A stretch of 64,000 bases of DNA from contig NZ_CP085990.1 in assembly GCF_020736705.1 (NCBI RefSeq), positions 930,001 through 994,000 of the forward strand. Direction: 5' to 3'. Below, one piece after another: positions 9,707 to 18,997 of this stretch (position 1 is its first letter; the number at the start of each line of letters is the position of its first letter). The stretch is from Psychrobacter sanguinis (lineage in GTDB: Bacteria; Pseudomonadota; Gammaproteobacteria; Pseudomonadales; Moraxellaceae). Below the pieces are notes generated by a model. That model did not search any database. It worked only from the letters and a program-made list of their open reading frames with translations, and was not told where the DNA came from. Both the position numbers and the translations under genes were made by a program.

Positions 9707-9766
9707 TTAAGCCACTTAGAGCAGATAAGTTTGAATTAAGACTTAGCAGATTATTAAGTGGCTTAA
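9707..9766. repeat. Nested inverted repeat between gshA and dsbB
   Basis: Perfect 12-bp arms TTAAGCCACTTA (9707-9718) and its complement (9755-9766) enclose a 36-base spacer with a shorter inner hairpin (TAAGT / ACTTA). No T-run follows, so a simple terminator is unlikely. It may be a processing or stability structure. Confidence 0.6.
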
Positions 9767-9825
9767 GCTACTTTATCAACAAACGATACTGATTATTATA
9801 GACCCGTTGCCAAGGAGCAACCTGC

Positions 9826-10341
9826 ATGCCACGTTTATTAACTTATCGTGCACTCAATTTTATTTTGGTTTTATTTGCCGTAATCGGCATGGCTTTCGCC
9901 GTTTTCTTTTTACAAAACTACAAAGGGCTTGAGCCTTGCCCGCTGTGTATTTTCCAGCGCATTGGTTTGATGGTTATGGGGGTCTTCTCCCTGATCGCCG
10001 CTGTTGGTAATCCGAAACAAAAAGCCTTACAGCTTTTGTTATGGATAGGCTCTATGGCTGGTATCCTTTGGTCGGCAGGTGTGGCGGCGCGTCATGTGTG
10101 GCTACAGCATCTACCTCCTGACCAAGTACCTTCATGTGGTCCAGGTCTTGATTATTGGTTAGAAGCATTGCCAATGAAACAGGTCATCAACCAAGTCCTT
10201 GCAGGTTCAGGTGAATGTGCCGAAATCAGCTGGCGATTTTTAGGTTTATCTATCCCCGAACAAGCGCTTATCTTGTTTACGGCTTTAATTTTGGTTAACC
10301 TACTGGTCTTATGGCGTATCTTAAAAAATCGTACGGCTTAA
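9826..10341 (+). CDS. dsbB: Disulfide bond formation protein DsbB
   Basis: A 171-residue inner-membrane quinone reductase that reoxidises periplasmic DsbA. Four hydrophobic segments are visible. The first redox pair is Cys38-Cys41 in EPCPLCIFQR and the second is Cys104 (VPSCGPG) with Cys131 (SGECAEISW), nearly the same positions as in E. coli DsbB. An AAGGAG site lies 9 bases before the ATG. No dsbA is in the window. A DsbC-like isomerase is encoded at 16978-18096, so both periplasmic disulfide branches are represented here. Confidence 0.95.
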   Translation: MPRLLTYRALNFILVLFAVIGMAFAVFFLQNYKGLEPCPLCIFQRIGLMVMGVFSLIAAVGNPKQKALQLLLWIGSMAGILWSAGVAARHVWLQHLPPDQVPSCGPGLDYWLEALPMKQVINQVLAGSGECAEISWRFLGLSIPEQALILFTALILVNLLVLWRILKNRTA

Positions 10342-10464
10342 ACTAAAAGAGCTGTCGTTAAAGTGATATGCCTAATACATTTTGTTGACCAACTACTGCT
10401 TACCAGTTAGTTATTTAGTTACTCTTCCCCTTTTTCATTTAGTTAGATAAAAATCAGAGGTTCC

Positions 10465-11955
10465 ATGCACGTTCATATTTTAGGCATCTGTGGCACATTT
10501 ATGGGGTCACTTGCATTATTGGCTCGCGACCTTGGTCATACCGTAACTGGCTCAGATGCGAATATTTATCCCCCAATGTCCACTCAACTAGAACGTGCTG
10601 GGGTGACTATCGAAGAGGGCTACGATGCCAGTCATCTACAGCCTGCACCGGATTTAGTAATCGTTGGTAATGCGATGAAACGTGGCATTGAAGCAGTGGA
10701 ATATATGTTGGATGAGGGTATTCCTTATACCTCAGGTCCGCAGTTTTTATCAGAGCACGTGCTACAAAACCGTCATGTATTGGCTGTGGCAGGAACGCAT
10801 GGTAAAACCACTACTACCACCATGTTGGCTTGGGTGCTACATTACTGCGGTATAGATACGGGCTTCTTAATTGGCGGCGTGCCTTTGGTGCACAGCGAAG
10901 ATGAAAAGTTAACCCAAGCTTTTGCTCACAGTAGCTATCTAGGCGCTGACAAAACTGCTGATGGTAAGCGCGGTTATTTCGTTATTGAAGCGGACGAGTA
11001 TGACTCGGCTTTCTTTGATAAGCGCTCAAAATTTGTACACTACCGTCCCCGTACTGCCATCTTGAATAATCTTGAATTTGACCATGCGGACATCTTTAAA
11101 GACTTAGATGCCATTCAGACTCAGTTCCATCACATGATTCGTATGATTCCAAGCACGGGTCAGATTATCATGCCTGCTCATACCCCAAGTCTTGAAGCCA
11201 CTATTGATAAAGGTTGCTGGACCCCTATCTGGCGCACTGAAATTTTGGATGCTGCCAATCCACAAGGTACAGAAGGCTGTACTTGGAAAGCACAGTTGAT
11301 TGAAGAAGACGGCAGTGAGTTTTTGGTGCATTATCATGATGCCAAGCAGGGTCAGACCGTTACGGGTAAAGTACACTGGGGCATGAGTGGTCGCCATAAT
11401 GTTGAAAATGCCATGGTGGCTGTTGCCGCAGCCTTTGATATTGGTATCTCTGTTGAACAGGCTTGTGATGCCTTATCTCAATTTTCAGGTATTAAGCGTC
11501 GTATGGAGCTTATCGCCGATTTAGAGCACAACACCGCTGACTCGAGTAGCAAGGTCCAGATTTTCGATGACTTTGCCCATCACCCTACTGCCATTACTAC
11601 CACTTTAGATGGGGCGAAAAAGAAACTTAAAACTGCCAAAATTTGGGCCGTTATTGAACCGCGTAGTAATACCATGAAGCTTGGGGTGCACAAAGATAAT
11701 TTGGCTGCTTCCGCTCAGCTTGCTGATGAGGTCATCTGGTATGAACCTGCTGGCTTAGAATGGGGATTGACTGAGGTTATTGGCAATGCCAAAGACATCA
11801 GTAATAAGCAATACGTGATGAATGATACCCAAAAGATCATTGACCATTTGTTGGCTCAGATGGGTCAGGCAAATAAAGACGATGCCATTATCATCATGTC
11901 AAATGGCGGATTTGAAGGCATTCATCAGCGCTTATTAGCAGCCTTAAAAGCCTAA
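10465..11955 (+). CDS. mpl: UDP-MurNAc:L-Ala-gamma-D-Glu-meso-DAP ligase Mpl
   Basis: A 496-residue cytoplasmic Mur-ligase relative that attaches recycled murein tripeptide to UDP-MurNAc. The N-terminal Rossmann part starts HVHILGICGTFMGSLALLAR, the ATP loop is AGTHGKTTTTTM near residue 113, and the central domain contains EADEYDSAFFDKRSKFVHYRP, a good Mpl match rather than MurC. The third domain contains FDDFAHHPTAI. An AGAGG site sits 5 bases before the ATG. The gene ends in a very strong hairpin at 12061-12098. Confidence 0.95.
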   Translation: MHVHILGICGTFMGSLALLARDLGHTVTGSDANIYPPMSTQLERAGVTIEEGYDASHLQPAPDLVIVGNAMKRGIEAVEYMLDEGIPYTSGPQFLSEHVLQNRHVLAVAGTHGKTTTTTMLAWVLHYCGIDTGFLIGGVPLVHSEDEKLTQAFAHSSYLGADKTADGKRGYFVIEADEYDSAFFDKRSKFVHYRPRTAILNNLEFDHADIFKDLDAIQTQFHHMIRMIPSTGQIIMPAHTPSLEATIDKGCWTPIWRTEILDAANPQGTEGCTWKAQLIEEDGSEFLVHYHDAKQGQTVTGKVHWGMSGRHNVENAMVAVAAAFDIGISVEQACDALSQFSGIKRRMELIADLEHNTADSSSKVQIFDDFAHHPTAITTTLDGAKKKLKTAKIWAVIEPRSNTMKLGVHKDNLAASAQLADEVIWYEPAGLEWGLTEVIGNAKDISNKQYVMNDTQKIIDHLLAQMGQANKDDAIIIMSNGGFEGIHQRLLAALKA

Positions 11956-12060
11956 TATTAGCGCTTAGCTTAAACCTATTTCTCAGTTAGATTTAACGAT
12001 AGGTCTAAACTTAACAACGGGTCTAGGTTTAACGAAGGCGATAGCGATTAATCGATACCG

Positions 12061-12098
12061 AAAAAGCCCCCTCACAGTCTACTGTGAGGGGGCTTTTT
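12061..12098 (+). terminator. Terminator of mpl
   Basis: A perfect 17-bp stem (12061-12077 with 12082-12098), loop TCTA, GC-rich core CCCCCTCACAG and a T-run. The A-run on the left also lets it act in the other direction. Confidence 0.92.
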
Positions 12099-12102
12099 AT
12101 TG

Positions 12103-12504
12103 GCTCGTTTTTAAGCCTATAGTTATAGTCAGGGTCGGTATAACCAAGTAGCTACTTATGCTTATTAGATACTTTGTTAAAAGGGTAGAAATACTCAGTT
12201 ATTGATGCATATAACTAGTACCTCGCAGGTAACCTTGTAGGGGCTGCTAATACTACAATCAGGTCAGTTTCAACAAAAGGTTATATAACATGTACAATCA
12301 ACTAACCAAAAAAGGCTAGTTCTTTGCAATTGCCTAGTATTTATCACATAGCTCGTACATGCTTAACAATTCAGTGTTACCACTAGATAGGGATATTGGC
12401 TAAAATTCAGACATACAAAATTGTTGCAATATATTTCGGTTAAGCTTTCTGTGAGACATTGAATATATTGCACTACAAAAACGACATTTAAAGGAAGATA
12501 AATC
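12103..12504. other. Non-coding region before the GlsB-like gene
   Basis: These 400 bases hold no credible gene. The notable item is the inverted repeat at 12425-12472, listed separately. The rest is AT-rich and unremarkable. Confidence 0.5.
12425..12472. promoter_or_regulatory. Inverted repeat upstream of the GlsB-like gene
   Basis: Perfect 11-bp arms TGCAATATATT (12425-12435) and AATATATTGCA (12462-12472) are separated by 26 bases and end 32 bases before the start codon of the next gene. The position fits a paired operator or a leader hairpin. No regulator is identified. Confidence 0.45.
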
Positions 12505-12747
12505 ATGATTTGGACGATTATTATCGGTTTGGTTGCTGGTCTGCTAGCACGTGCTATTAAGCCAGGCAATGACGCTATGGGTTGGATTATGACCATCGTA
12601 TTGGGTATTGCTGGTTCTTTCCTTGGCGGTTTTATTGCCAGTGCAATTGGAGTGAACAGTGATGGTAGCTTTATGAGCCTCGCTTTCTCAGTTATTGGTG
12701 CCATTATCCTTCTGTTCATCTATGAATTGATAATGAGCAAACGCTAA
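12505..12747 (+). CDS. GlsB/YeaQ/YmgE-family stress membrane protein
   Basis: An 80-residue inner-membrane protein of the transglycosylase-associated family. Three hydrophobic segments fill it (IWTIIIGLVAGLLARAI, WIMTIVLGIAGSFLGGFIAS and the C-terminal AFSVIGAIILLFIYELI). The GLxAGxLAR start and the GxxGSFLGG motif are typical of the family. Members are often induced by general stress, but their biochemical role is unresolved. A strong AAAGGAAG site lies 8 bases before the ATG. The gene is monocistronic, with a hairpin terminator and an inverted repeat upstream. Confidence 0.9.
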   Translation: MIWTIIIGLVAGLLARAIKPGNDAMGWIMTIVLGIAGSFLGGFIASAIGVNSDGSFMSLAFSVIGAIILLFIYELIMSKR

Positions 12748-12859
12748 AAACTGGGTTAGTCTCTAAAAGCTTAACTTAGCTTATTGATTAAAACTTGAGC
12801 CCCCGTATTTAAATTATAGATATTGAATCTATAACTGATTTCAAATCTCGCTCTACTTT

Positions 12860-12890
12860 GGCGGACTTAGTAATAAGTCCGTCTTTTTTT
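12860..12890 (+). terminator. Terminator of the GlsB-like gene
   Basis: A 10-bp stem with one G-U pair (12860-12869 with 12874-12883), loop GTAA, followed by seven T. Confidence 0.85.
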
Positions 12891-13013
12891 GCTCCTTTTC
12901 CGCGGCTTTTTTGCCTATTGTCCCTTGATATTTAGTGCTAACCCCCTCATTCAATAGATATAATAACTTTATAACCTCATTGACCTCTTATTTTACTTAC
13001 TGTGTGATCTCTT

Positions 13014-13544
13014 ATGGCCTTATTACCAATTTTAAGTTATCCAGACCCTCGTCTACGTACCATTGCTGAACCGGTTAAGACCGTGGATGCGGATATTAAA
13101 CAGCTGATCAAAGATATGATTGAGACCATGTACGATGCCAAAGGCATTGGGCTGGCCGCTACTCAAGTTGACCGTCATATTCAGCTTATCGTAATGGATC
13201 TGTCTGAGAATAATGACTCGCCACGGGTGTTTATTAATCCAAAAATTACACCACTGGTAGAGGACAAAAAACCTTATGAAGAAGGCTGCCTGTCTGTGCC
13301 TGATGTTTATGACTCAGTAGAACGTCCAGTAAAAGTTAAGATTGAAGCTTTGGATGGCGACGGTAAGCCTTTTGAAGAAATAGCAGAGGGTTTATTGGCA
13401 GTATGTATCCAACATGAGATGGACCATCTAAATGGTGTCCTTTTTGTGGATTATCTGTCGAGCCTAAAACAAACACGTGCCCGTGATAAAGTCCGCAAAT
13501 ACCTTAAAACTCGTGAAAAGCAGTTGGATAAAGTAAAAGCTTAA
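13014..13544 (+). CDS. def: Peptide deformylase
   Basis: A 176-residue metalloenzyme that removes the formyl group from new N-terminal methionines. All three family motifs are present: GIGLAATQ (residues about 45-52), EEGCLSVP with the metal Cys, and QHEMDHLNG with the HExxH zinc/iron ligands and catalytic Glu. The length is standard. There is no obvious Shine-Dalgarno at the ATG. The usual partner fmt is not next to it here; the gene is alone, converging on dapB across a shared terminator. Confidence 0.95.
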   Translation: MALLPILSYPDPRLRTIAEPVKTVDADIKQLIKDMIETMYDAKGIGLAATQVDRHIQLIVMDLSENNDSPRVFINPKITPLVEDKKPYEEGCLSVPDVYDSVERPVKVKIEALDGDGKPFEEIAEGLLAVCIQHEMDHLNGVLFVDYLSSLKQTRARDKVRKYLKTREKQLDKVKA

Positions 13545-13580
13545 TTCATCTTATTGATAATTTTATTGAGCTGACCTTAT

Positions 13581-13621
13581 AAAAAAGCACCCTTTAACCA
13601 TTGGTTAAAGGGTGCTTTTTT
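13581..13621. terminator. Bidirectional terminator between def and dapB
   Basis: A long near-perfect palindrome, stem about 18 bp (AAAAAAGCACCCTTTAAC and its complement), with a short loop, a run of A on the left and a run of T on the right. Confidence 0.92.
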
Positions 13622-13635
13622 AGGGCCGCTTTTGA

Positions 13636-14469
13636 CTATTTCAAGCCCAATACATCTTGCATATCATAACGACCTGGCGCTTGGTCAATGACCCAAGTCG
13701 CTGCTCGTACCGCCCCAGCTGCGAAAGTCATACGCTCACGCGCATGGTGCTTAATCTCGACCATTTCACCATCGGCAATCAGCATCACGCTATGATCACC
13801 GATAATTTCACCACCGCGAATGGCATGAATGCCGATAGAGCCTGGTTTACGCTCACCGGTATGCCCTTCACGGCCATAGACCGCCACTTCTTTTAAGTTC
13901 TGACCACGGGCTTCTGCGGCGGCATTGGCCATCATAAACGCTGTGCCTGAAGGGGCATCTACCTTATGCTTATGGTGTGATTCAATAACCTCAATATCCG
14001 CCGTCTCACCAAAAGCCTTGGCTGCCATCTCGATTAGCTTTAATGACACGTTGACGCCGGTCGAGTAGTTGCCTGCATACACCACAGGGATTTGTTCACA
14101 GGCGGCATTTAAAGCTTCTTCTTGAGCGTCACTCAGACCGGTAGTACCAATCACCATCGCTACTTTGTTTGCAGCACACAGCTGCACATTATTTTCAGTA
14201 GAGTCTGGCAAGCTAAAGTCAATTAACACATCGATTTTACTTAGCTCAGCCTGTAGGTTATCGCTCAAGGCCACCCCACTCTTCTCTAAGCCGACCAACT
14301 CGCCAGCATCGACACCGACCAGACTTGAGCCACTACGTTCGATAGCGGCCGCTAATGTGGTCTGTGGGTTATTCGCTACTGCTTCAATCAACATGCGTCC
14401 CATACGTCCGCCAGCGCCTATAATCCCAACGTTTACGGTTTTAGAATTTGAGTCAGTCATTTTATTCAT
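13636..14469 (-). CDS. dapB: 4-Hydroxy-tetrahydrodipicolinate reductase DapB
   Basis: A 277-residue NAD(P)H-dependent enzyme of the diaminopimelate/lysine pathway, cytoplasmic. It shows the Rossmann motif [13 protein letters not shown] at the N-terminus, the cofactor-proximal GTTG motif, and the catalytic signature [15 protein letters not shown] with the paired His and the Lys. The length fits the family (E. coli 273). Two possible starts lie close together (14469 and 14460); an AAGGA site is placed between ideal spacings for either. It lies downstream of dnaJ in the same direction, separated by that gene's terminator. Confidence 0.95.
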   Translation of the reverse strand: MNKMTDSNSKTVNVGIIGAGGRMGRMLIEAVANNPQTTLAAAIERSGSSLVGVDAGELVGLEKSGVALSDNLQAELSKIDVLIDFSLPDSTENNVQLCAANKVAMVIGTTGLSDAQEEALNAACEQIPVVYAGNYSTGVNVSLKLIEMAAKAFGETADIEVIESHHKHKVDAPSGTAFMMANAAAEARGQNLKEVAVYGREGHTGERKPGSIGIHAIRGGEIIGDHSVMLIADGEMVEIKHHARERMTFAAGAVRAATWVIDQAPGRYDMQDVLGLK

Positions 14470-14697
14470 TATCCTTAATCAGATATTTTATAGTCACGTA
14501 TATTATAGTCATGCACAACGGTTAGTCATTATGATAATGATAGCATGATTGCAAAGGTCACTGAATGACGGCCTCTAAATCGACTCTGCTTTATACAAGG
14601 ATTTATTAGTAAATACATTATTACCTACCTTAAAACCAGTCAGCCCCTGCGTTAGTCCATCCATCATGTCAGCAGCCAAATAAAAAACTGATTCAAT

Positions 14698-14733
14698 AAA
14701 AAACCCCTAGACTCGATCTGAGTCTAGAGGTTT
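14698..14733 (-). terminator. Terminator of dnaJ
   Basis: A 14-bp stem with one mismatch (14701-14714 with 14720-14733). On the minus strand it ends in a T-run, about 75 bases past the dnaJ stop. Confidence 0.8.
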
Positions 14734-14807
14734 AAACAGCCTTCCTGTTATTAAGGAGTGGCTAGTAGCAATTTAGCAATTGGTTAGTTAGTTAGTTAAC
14801 TAGCTAA

Positions 14808-15938
14808 TTAATCAAACAAATCACCTAGTTTTTCGAAGAAAGATTTTTTCTTAGGTGATTGATGATGCTTGCTGTCACCATCTAAAGTATCTTGGAATTG
14901 ACGTAACAAGTCTTTTTGTTCACGGGTTAAGTTCACAGGAGTCTCAACCATGATGCGGCAGATTAAATCACCTTTCATGGTGGTGCGAACAGGGGTTACC
15001 CCTTTACCGCGCACCCGTAACAACTTACCACTTTGCGTACCCTCAGCGACTTTAATTTTCACCTTACCGTCTAAAGTTGGGATTTCCACCTCTTTACCCA
15101 AAGCGGCATCGGTAATGCTGACCGGCACATCCATGTATAAATCTGCGCCTTGACGCTTGAATACGGGATGCTCTTTCACTCTTACTTCAACGTATAAGTC
15201 GCCGTTTTGAACGCCAGAACCACCGGCTTCGCCCTCTCCGGCCAGACGTACTCTATCGCCATCATCAACACCAGCTGGGATAGACACTTCTAGGGTACGT
15301 GACTTCTCTTTTACGCCGCTACCATGACAGTCGTTACAAGGGTTTTTAATCTCTTGACCTGAACCGCCACAGTTCGGACAAGTTTGTTGTACTGCAAAGA
15401 AACCTTGCTGCATACGTACTTGACCGTGACCATTACAGGTACTACAAGTTTGGATATCAGAAGCGTTTTTGGCACCTTTACCATCACACGTTTCACAAGG
15501 GGCAGGAGCGGTAAAGCTGATTTCTTTTTTGCAGCCGCGTACTGCTTCTTCTAAAGTGAGCTCGATCACATAACGTAAGTCTGAGCCACGGCGCTGACGA
15601 CCACCGCCACGAGATTGACCAAAGATATCACCAAAGTTACCGAAGATATCGCCGAAGATGTCTTGGAAGTTACCGGCACCCGCACCGCCAAATCCACCAC
15701 CGCCCATGCCGTTTTCAAAGGCAGCATGGCCCATACGGTCATAAGCAGAACGCTTGTCTTTATCACTTAAGACCTCATACGCCATTGACGCTTCTTTGAA
15801 CTTTTCTTCAGCATCGGGGTCGTCTGAGTTACGGTCTGGATGGTATTTCATGGCCAACTTACGGTAGGCCTTTTTAATCTCACGCTCATCTGCGTTTTTA
15901 TCAACGCCTAAAACTTCGTAAAAATCTCGCTTACTCAT
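14808..15938 (-). CDS. dnaJ: Chaperone protein DnaJ
   Basis: A 376-residue class I J-protein that delivers unfolded proteins to DnaK. In order: a J domain (residues 4-70, HPD in KYHPDRNSD), a Gly/Phe linker, four zinc-binding repeats ([32 protein letters not shown]) and the C-terminal beta domains. The frame extends five codons further up, but the ATG whose complement is at 15936-15938 has an AGGAG site 7 bases upstream and gives the classical [11 protein letters not shown] start, so I use it. dnaK and grpE are not adjacent, unlike the common dnaKJ pair. A parS-like palindrome lies 27-42 bases upstream. Confidence 0.95.
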   Translation of the reverse strand: MSKRDFYEVLGVDKNADEREIKKAYRKLAMKYHPDRNSDDPDAEEKFKEASMAYEVLSDKDKRSAYDRMGHAAFENGMGGGGFGGAGAGNFQDIFGDIFGNFGDIFGQSRGGGRQRRGSDLRYVIELTLEEAVRGCKKEISFTAPAPCETCDGKGAKNASDIQTCSTCNGHGQVRMQQGFFAVQQTCPNCGGSGQEIKNPCNDCHGSGVKEKSRTLEVSIPAGVDDGDRVRLAGEGEAGGSGVQNGDLYVEVRVKEHPVFKRQGADLYMDVPVSITDAALGKEVEIPTLDGKVKIKVAEGTQSGKLLRVRGKGVTPVRTTMKGDLICRIMVETPVNLTREQKDLLRQFQDTLDGDSKHHQSPKKKSFFEKLGDLFD

Positions 15939-15964
15939 AGAGGCTCCTATCAATATGCCGATTA

Positions 15965-15980
15965 TGTTTCACGTGAAACT
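15965..15980. other. parS: parS-like centromere site 1
   Basis: TGTTTCACGTGAAACT matches the conserved 16-bp chromosomal parS consensus TGTTTCACGTGAAACA at 15 of 16 positions and has a perfect 14-bp palindromic core. It lies in the dnaJ upstream region. ParB loads on such sites to organise and segregate the origin region. Function is inferred from sequence alone. Confidence 0.8.
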
Positions 15981-16146
15981 TATTTTTATCGACATTAAAT
16001 TTGTAATAACCGCAAAAGGGTTAAATAAATCAAAAATTAAATAATACTTTGCCTGTTTAATGGTGACAGACACCTCAATTATCAAGCGGTTATGCTAAAA
16101 TCACTGCATTATCCGTCTTATTTTGCTAAGTTGGTGTGCCCGCCTT

Positions 16147-16806
16147 ATGAAATCATTAAAATTTATTCTCATTACCTTAATCGTTGTGGCCATCGCCGTG
16201 TTCGCAGGGTCACCCTACTATACGGCCTACCAACTGAAACAGGCTTATGACGCTAATGATGGAACTGCTTTGGCCAGTCATATTAATTTTGATCAGCTGC
16301 AGCCAAATATTGAAAATCAACTCACTTCTAAATTTAGTAACACCTTACAGCAATATCCATTGGTGGCGCAATTGGGCGGCGATGCCCTTAATCAAGCGGC
16401 CAATGAGTTTATTTCTAGTGCGGTTAGCAATGCCGTTACCGCTGATAATGTCACGCGGCTTATTGACACTCAAGGTCAGGCCAATCAAGCCACCAAAGAG
16501 TTGGCAGCGGCTTGGGCTATTGCCAGCAATAAGGTCAATCTAAGAGAGTTGGTGCAGGACATTATTGTGCAGCGCGGCGATATCCAAGCGGTGATCCAAA
16601 ATCAGATGCAGCAAGTGATAAAACAACAATCTGGTGAACTACAACAGCATGCTGAAAGTGGCGAGGACAGTAGCAAGCCAAAACTGTCTTACTGCGGTAT
16701 TAATTGCTTTACTATCTCTGGTCAAGTCAAGGGTTACCCACTGACCTTGGAGATGACCCGTGAAGGGCTAATAGGCTGGAAAGTGGTCAATGTGGTATTG
16801 CCTTAG
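16147..16806 (+). CDS. DUF2939-family membrane-anchored protein
   Basis: A 219-residue protein with one N-terminal membrane segment (LKFILITLIVVAIAVFAG) and a periplasmic part beginning SPYYTAYQLKQAYDANDG, which is typical of DUF2939. A second conserved part near the C-terminus (LSYCGINCFTISGQVKG, with two Cys that could pair) ends in a small beta region. I place the start at the ATG 16147 rather than the TTG eight codons earlier, because it leads straight into the signal-anchor. The molecular function of the family is not known to me. It is divergent from dnaJ and converges on the DsbC-like gene. Confidence 0.8.
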   Translation: MKSLKFILITLIVVAIAVFAGSPYYTAYQLKQAYDANDGTALASHINFDQLQPNIENQLTSKFSNTLQQYPLVAQLGGDALNQAANEFISSAVSNAVTADNVTRLIDTQGQANQATKELAAAWAIASNKVNLRELVQDIIVQRGDIQAVIQNQMQQVIKQQSGELQQHAESGEDSSKPKLSYCGINCFTISGQVKGYPLTLEMTREGLIGWKVVNVVLP

Positions 16807-16849
16807 CAACATTGTATTAGGAACCATAAAGCTAACAGTATTAGAAACC

Positions 16850-16877
16850 AAAAAGCTCACACTTATTGAGCTTTTTT
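16850..16877. terminator. Terminator between the DUF2939 gene and the DsbC-like gene
   Basis: A 10-bp stem (AAAAAGCTCA at 16850-16859, TGAGCTTTTT at 16867-16876) with a 7-base loop. T-runs exist in both directions. Confidence 0.8.
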
Positions 16878-16977
16878 ATACCTTTTATGCCTGTTGTTTT
16901 TAAGCCAGTTCAGTTGTTTTTAGACCAGTCATTATATAGCACTTATTTAAATGTGACTTATATTGATAAGGCTTAAG

Positions 16978-18096
16978 CTATTTAATTCCTAAAAATGGTA
17001 AGAAGCGAGGGTCTTTATAAGGAGCGTTAAAGGCTACCCCATCTTCACGATAAATGGCCGGTGTGGCGAACACTGCCAGTCCCGCTGCTTTTATATGATT
17101 GGCCATCAGGTTATTCACACTAGTGTTTGTGCAAGTCGAGGCTACTAGCTCCCCTGCCATTGCTTTGCCCAACGCTCGACGACGGGCATTTTTATCGGTT
17201 TCACACCAGATTTGACGCATCTGCTCTGGTGACTTCTCATAGTAAGGATAGGCAATCACTTTGACCGTAATACCTTTAGCATTAAGCTGCTTCATGTCGT
17301 TGTGCATTACTCGGCAATAAGGACAGTTAATATCAGTGGCAACATAAATGACTGCTTGCTCCTTACTTGTGGCAGGATAAACCACCAAATTGTCTTCATC
17401 CAACTGTGATAGTACATTTCGGTTTTTCTTTTGTTCAAAGTCATCGTCTAAACCTGCAAACTGACCGTTCTCAATAACCGAAATCTCGCCACTGGTAAAC
17501 ACACTGGCGTCAGTATTGGTAATGAAAGGCTGCCCATTCAACGTTGTGCCCCAAATAACCCCAGGAACCGCGGTATGATACAGCGCTACTTCAGGGGTAA
17601 TATTTTTTAGTAAACTGCTATTGGCCAATATAGAAGCTCGCAGCGCCTCACTTACTGGCATACCACTTAAAGTTTTACTCGGCGCTTCTTTTGGGGGTGT
17701 TGATTTTTTGGGACTAGGGTTTGGCTGCAACTCTCCTTGTAAAATGTACTGAGCATCTTCGGTGATGTGCAATGGCAGTTGTGGCTCTGTTGTCGAAGAT
17801 TGAGCCAACGTCACTTGATACATCGAAGGCAGCTTTGAGGGCTGTATAGAGACAATCGGGATCGTCATTCCTGCGCTGCGAAGCGTCTTTTTGATAAACT
17901 GTTTCTGCTGCTCAGTAGGCACTTTTAAGGGGTTACCATTGTCAGCAGCAAGCTTGTCATAGGCTTCATTAAAGACCGACAAGTCTGCTTGGGCCGAGGA
18001 CATTATGCCAAAAGGCGATATCACAACGGACATTATTAACGACAAGCTCAATAATTTATTGCCTATGACACTCGGTCGTTTTGAGAATTGCGGCAT
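16978..18096 (-). CDS. Thioredoxin-fold thiol:disulfide isomerase, DsbC-like (enlarged)
   Basis: A 372-residue exported protein. A signal peptide is evident (hydrophobic LLSLSLIMSVVISPFGI, cleavage probably after SSAQA). The C-terminal third is a DsbC/G-type thioredoxin domain with active site CPYC (TDINCPYCRVMHNDM) and a cis-Pro loop (FATPAIYREDG). A further Cys pair is seen (IWCETD and ASTCTN), as in DsbC. The N-terminal half is much longer than in the usual 230-residue DsbC and contains a Pro/Lys linker (NPSPKKSTPPKEAPSK), so it may be a different subfamily. A role in periplasmic disulfide shuffling is likely. The usual neighbours (xerD, recJ) are absent. Confidence 0.8.
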   Translation of the reverse strand: MPQFSKRPSVIGNKLLSLSLIMSVVISPFGIMSSAQADLSVFNEAYDKLAADNGNPLKVPTEQQKQFIKKTLRSAGMTIPIVSIQPSKLPSMYQVTLAQSSTTEPQLPLHITEDAQYILQGELQPNPSPKKSTPPKEAPSKTLSGMPVSEALRASILANSSLLKNITPEVALYHTAVPGVIWGTTLNGQPFITNTDASVFTSGEISVIENGQFAGLDDDFEQKKNRNVLSQLDEDNLVVYPATSKEQAVIYVATDINCPYCRVMHNDMKQLNAKGITVKVIAYPYYEKSPEQMRQIWCETDKNARRRALGKAMAGELVASTCTNTSVNNLMANHIKAAGLAVFATPAIYREDGVAFNAPYKDPRFLPFLGIK

Positions 18097-18281
18097 GACA
18101 GCTCCTAAATTGAACGCTTAATCTAAGTAAGAAAGTAAGAATAAAAACAGTAAAAACAAAAAGGATAAATTAACTATATAAATTTATATAATAATAATAT
18201 CGAATTTATCTTACTCAGATGACTCAATTCGTTACTTTTTGTTAGGGGCTCTCTATCTATCTCAGCTTTCTGCTAAATGCT

Positions 18282-18812
18282 CTAATCGTCTAACCCATCG
18301 TATACTCTGCCCCTATTATCTGGGATCCCATCAAGCACCATGACTTCATCAAGTAAACAGTGCTTAGAGGCTTGTGTTACTATCTGATTCTGCTTTAGAT
18401 ACTCTTCAGCCGACTGCTCATAGCCGCCTGCCATAATCATCTCCTGCATTTTGAATTTAACCTGTAGCATTTCTAAGGTCTGATTTTGTTTATCAAAGGT
18501 TGTTACTGCATTAGGGAAGACCGGAGTGACATATTTAGAGCCATTAAATAATGACAAACAGCCATTACGATAAACCAACTTGCCCCCTTGAGCTTTCATT
18601 GTTCTAACTTGATACAAGTCTGAAGTTTTAAAAGGATAGCTGTAAAACAAATCATCGCCATAGCTGGCTGTTTCTGTTTTGATTATAGGCAATTGAGAGC
18701 CCACTTTCTGATTACTGTCAGCAATGCCTATACTCTGGCATCCTGTTAAGCCCACCGATAAAAAAACACCCAAACTGGCATTCAACATTACTTTAATTAT
18801 TGAAGTCATCAT
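18282..18812 (-). CDS. Hypothetical lipoprotein
   Basis: A 176-residue protein with a lipoprotein signal: hydrophobic ASLGVFLSVGL followed by lipobox LTGC with Cys25 as the lipidation site. The mature part has no domain I recognise; it contains two further Cys (RNGCLSLF and KHCLLDE) that could form a disulfide. The exact start is unclear because a GAGGG site abuts the first ATG. It is isolated, between the DsbC-like gene and rsuA on the same strand. Cell-envelope location is inferred from the lipobox. Confidence 0.7.
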   Translation of the reverse strand: MMTSIIKVMLNASLGVFLSVGLTGCQSIGIADSNQKVGSQLPIIKTETASYGDDLFYSYPFKTSDLYQVRTMKAQGGKLVYRNGCLSLFNGSKYVTPVFPNAVTTFDKQNQTLEMLQVKFKMQEMIMAGGYEQSAEEYLKQNQIVTQASKHCLLDEVMVLDGIPDNRGRVYDGLDD

Positions 18813-18913
18813 CCCTCACCCTTCTTGCTATCGTTGTATTTGCGATGGTTTCTCTTATTTTTTATTCCTCTGATCGTAGCCATGTTATCAATAGAAGATA
18901 TCAAATAATAGAC

Positions 18914-18946
18914 AAAAAAATGGACACCTTGAGTGCCCATTTTTAT
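18914..18946 (-). terminator. Terminator of rsuA
   Basis: A 12-bp stem with one mismatch (AAAAATGGACAC / GTGCCCATTTTT), which on the minus strand ends in seven T. It lies about 50 bases beyond the rsuA stop. Confidence 0.75.
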
Positions 18947-18997
18947 TCAAGATTTTTCGTTAACAATTACGATTAACTATTATGATAATGATTTAAC

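Noticed and set aside
10756..10761. CACGTG cores inside mpl and the GlsB-like gene
   Set aside because: Flanks read GCACGTGC, unlike parS; chance occurrences in coding sequence.
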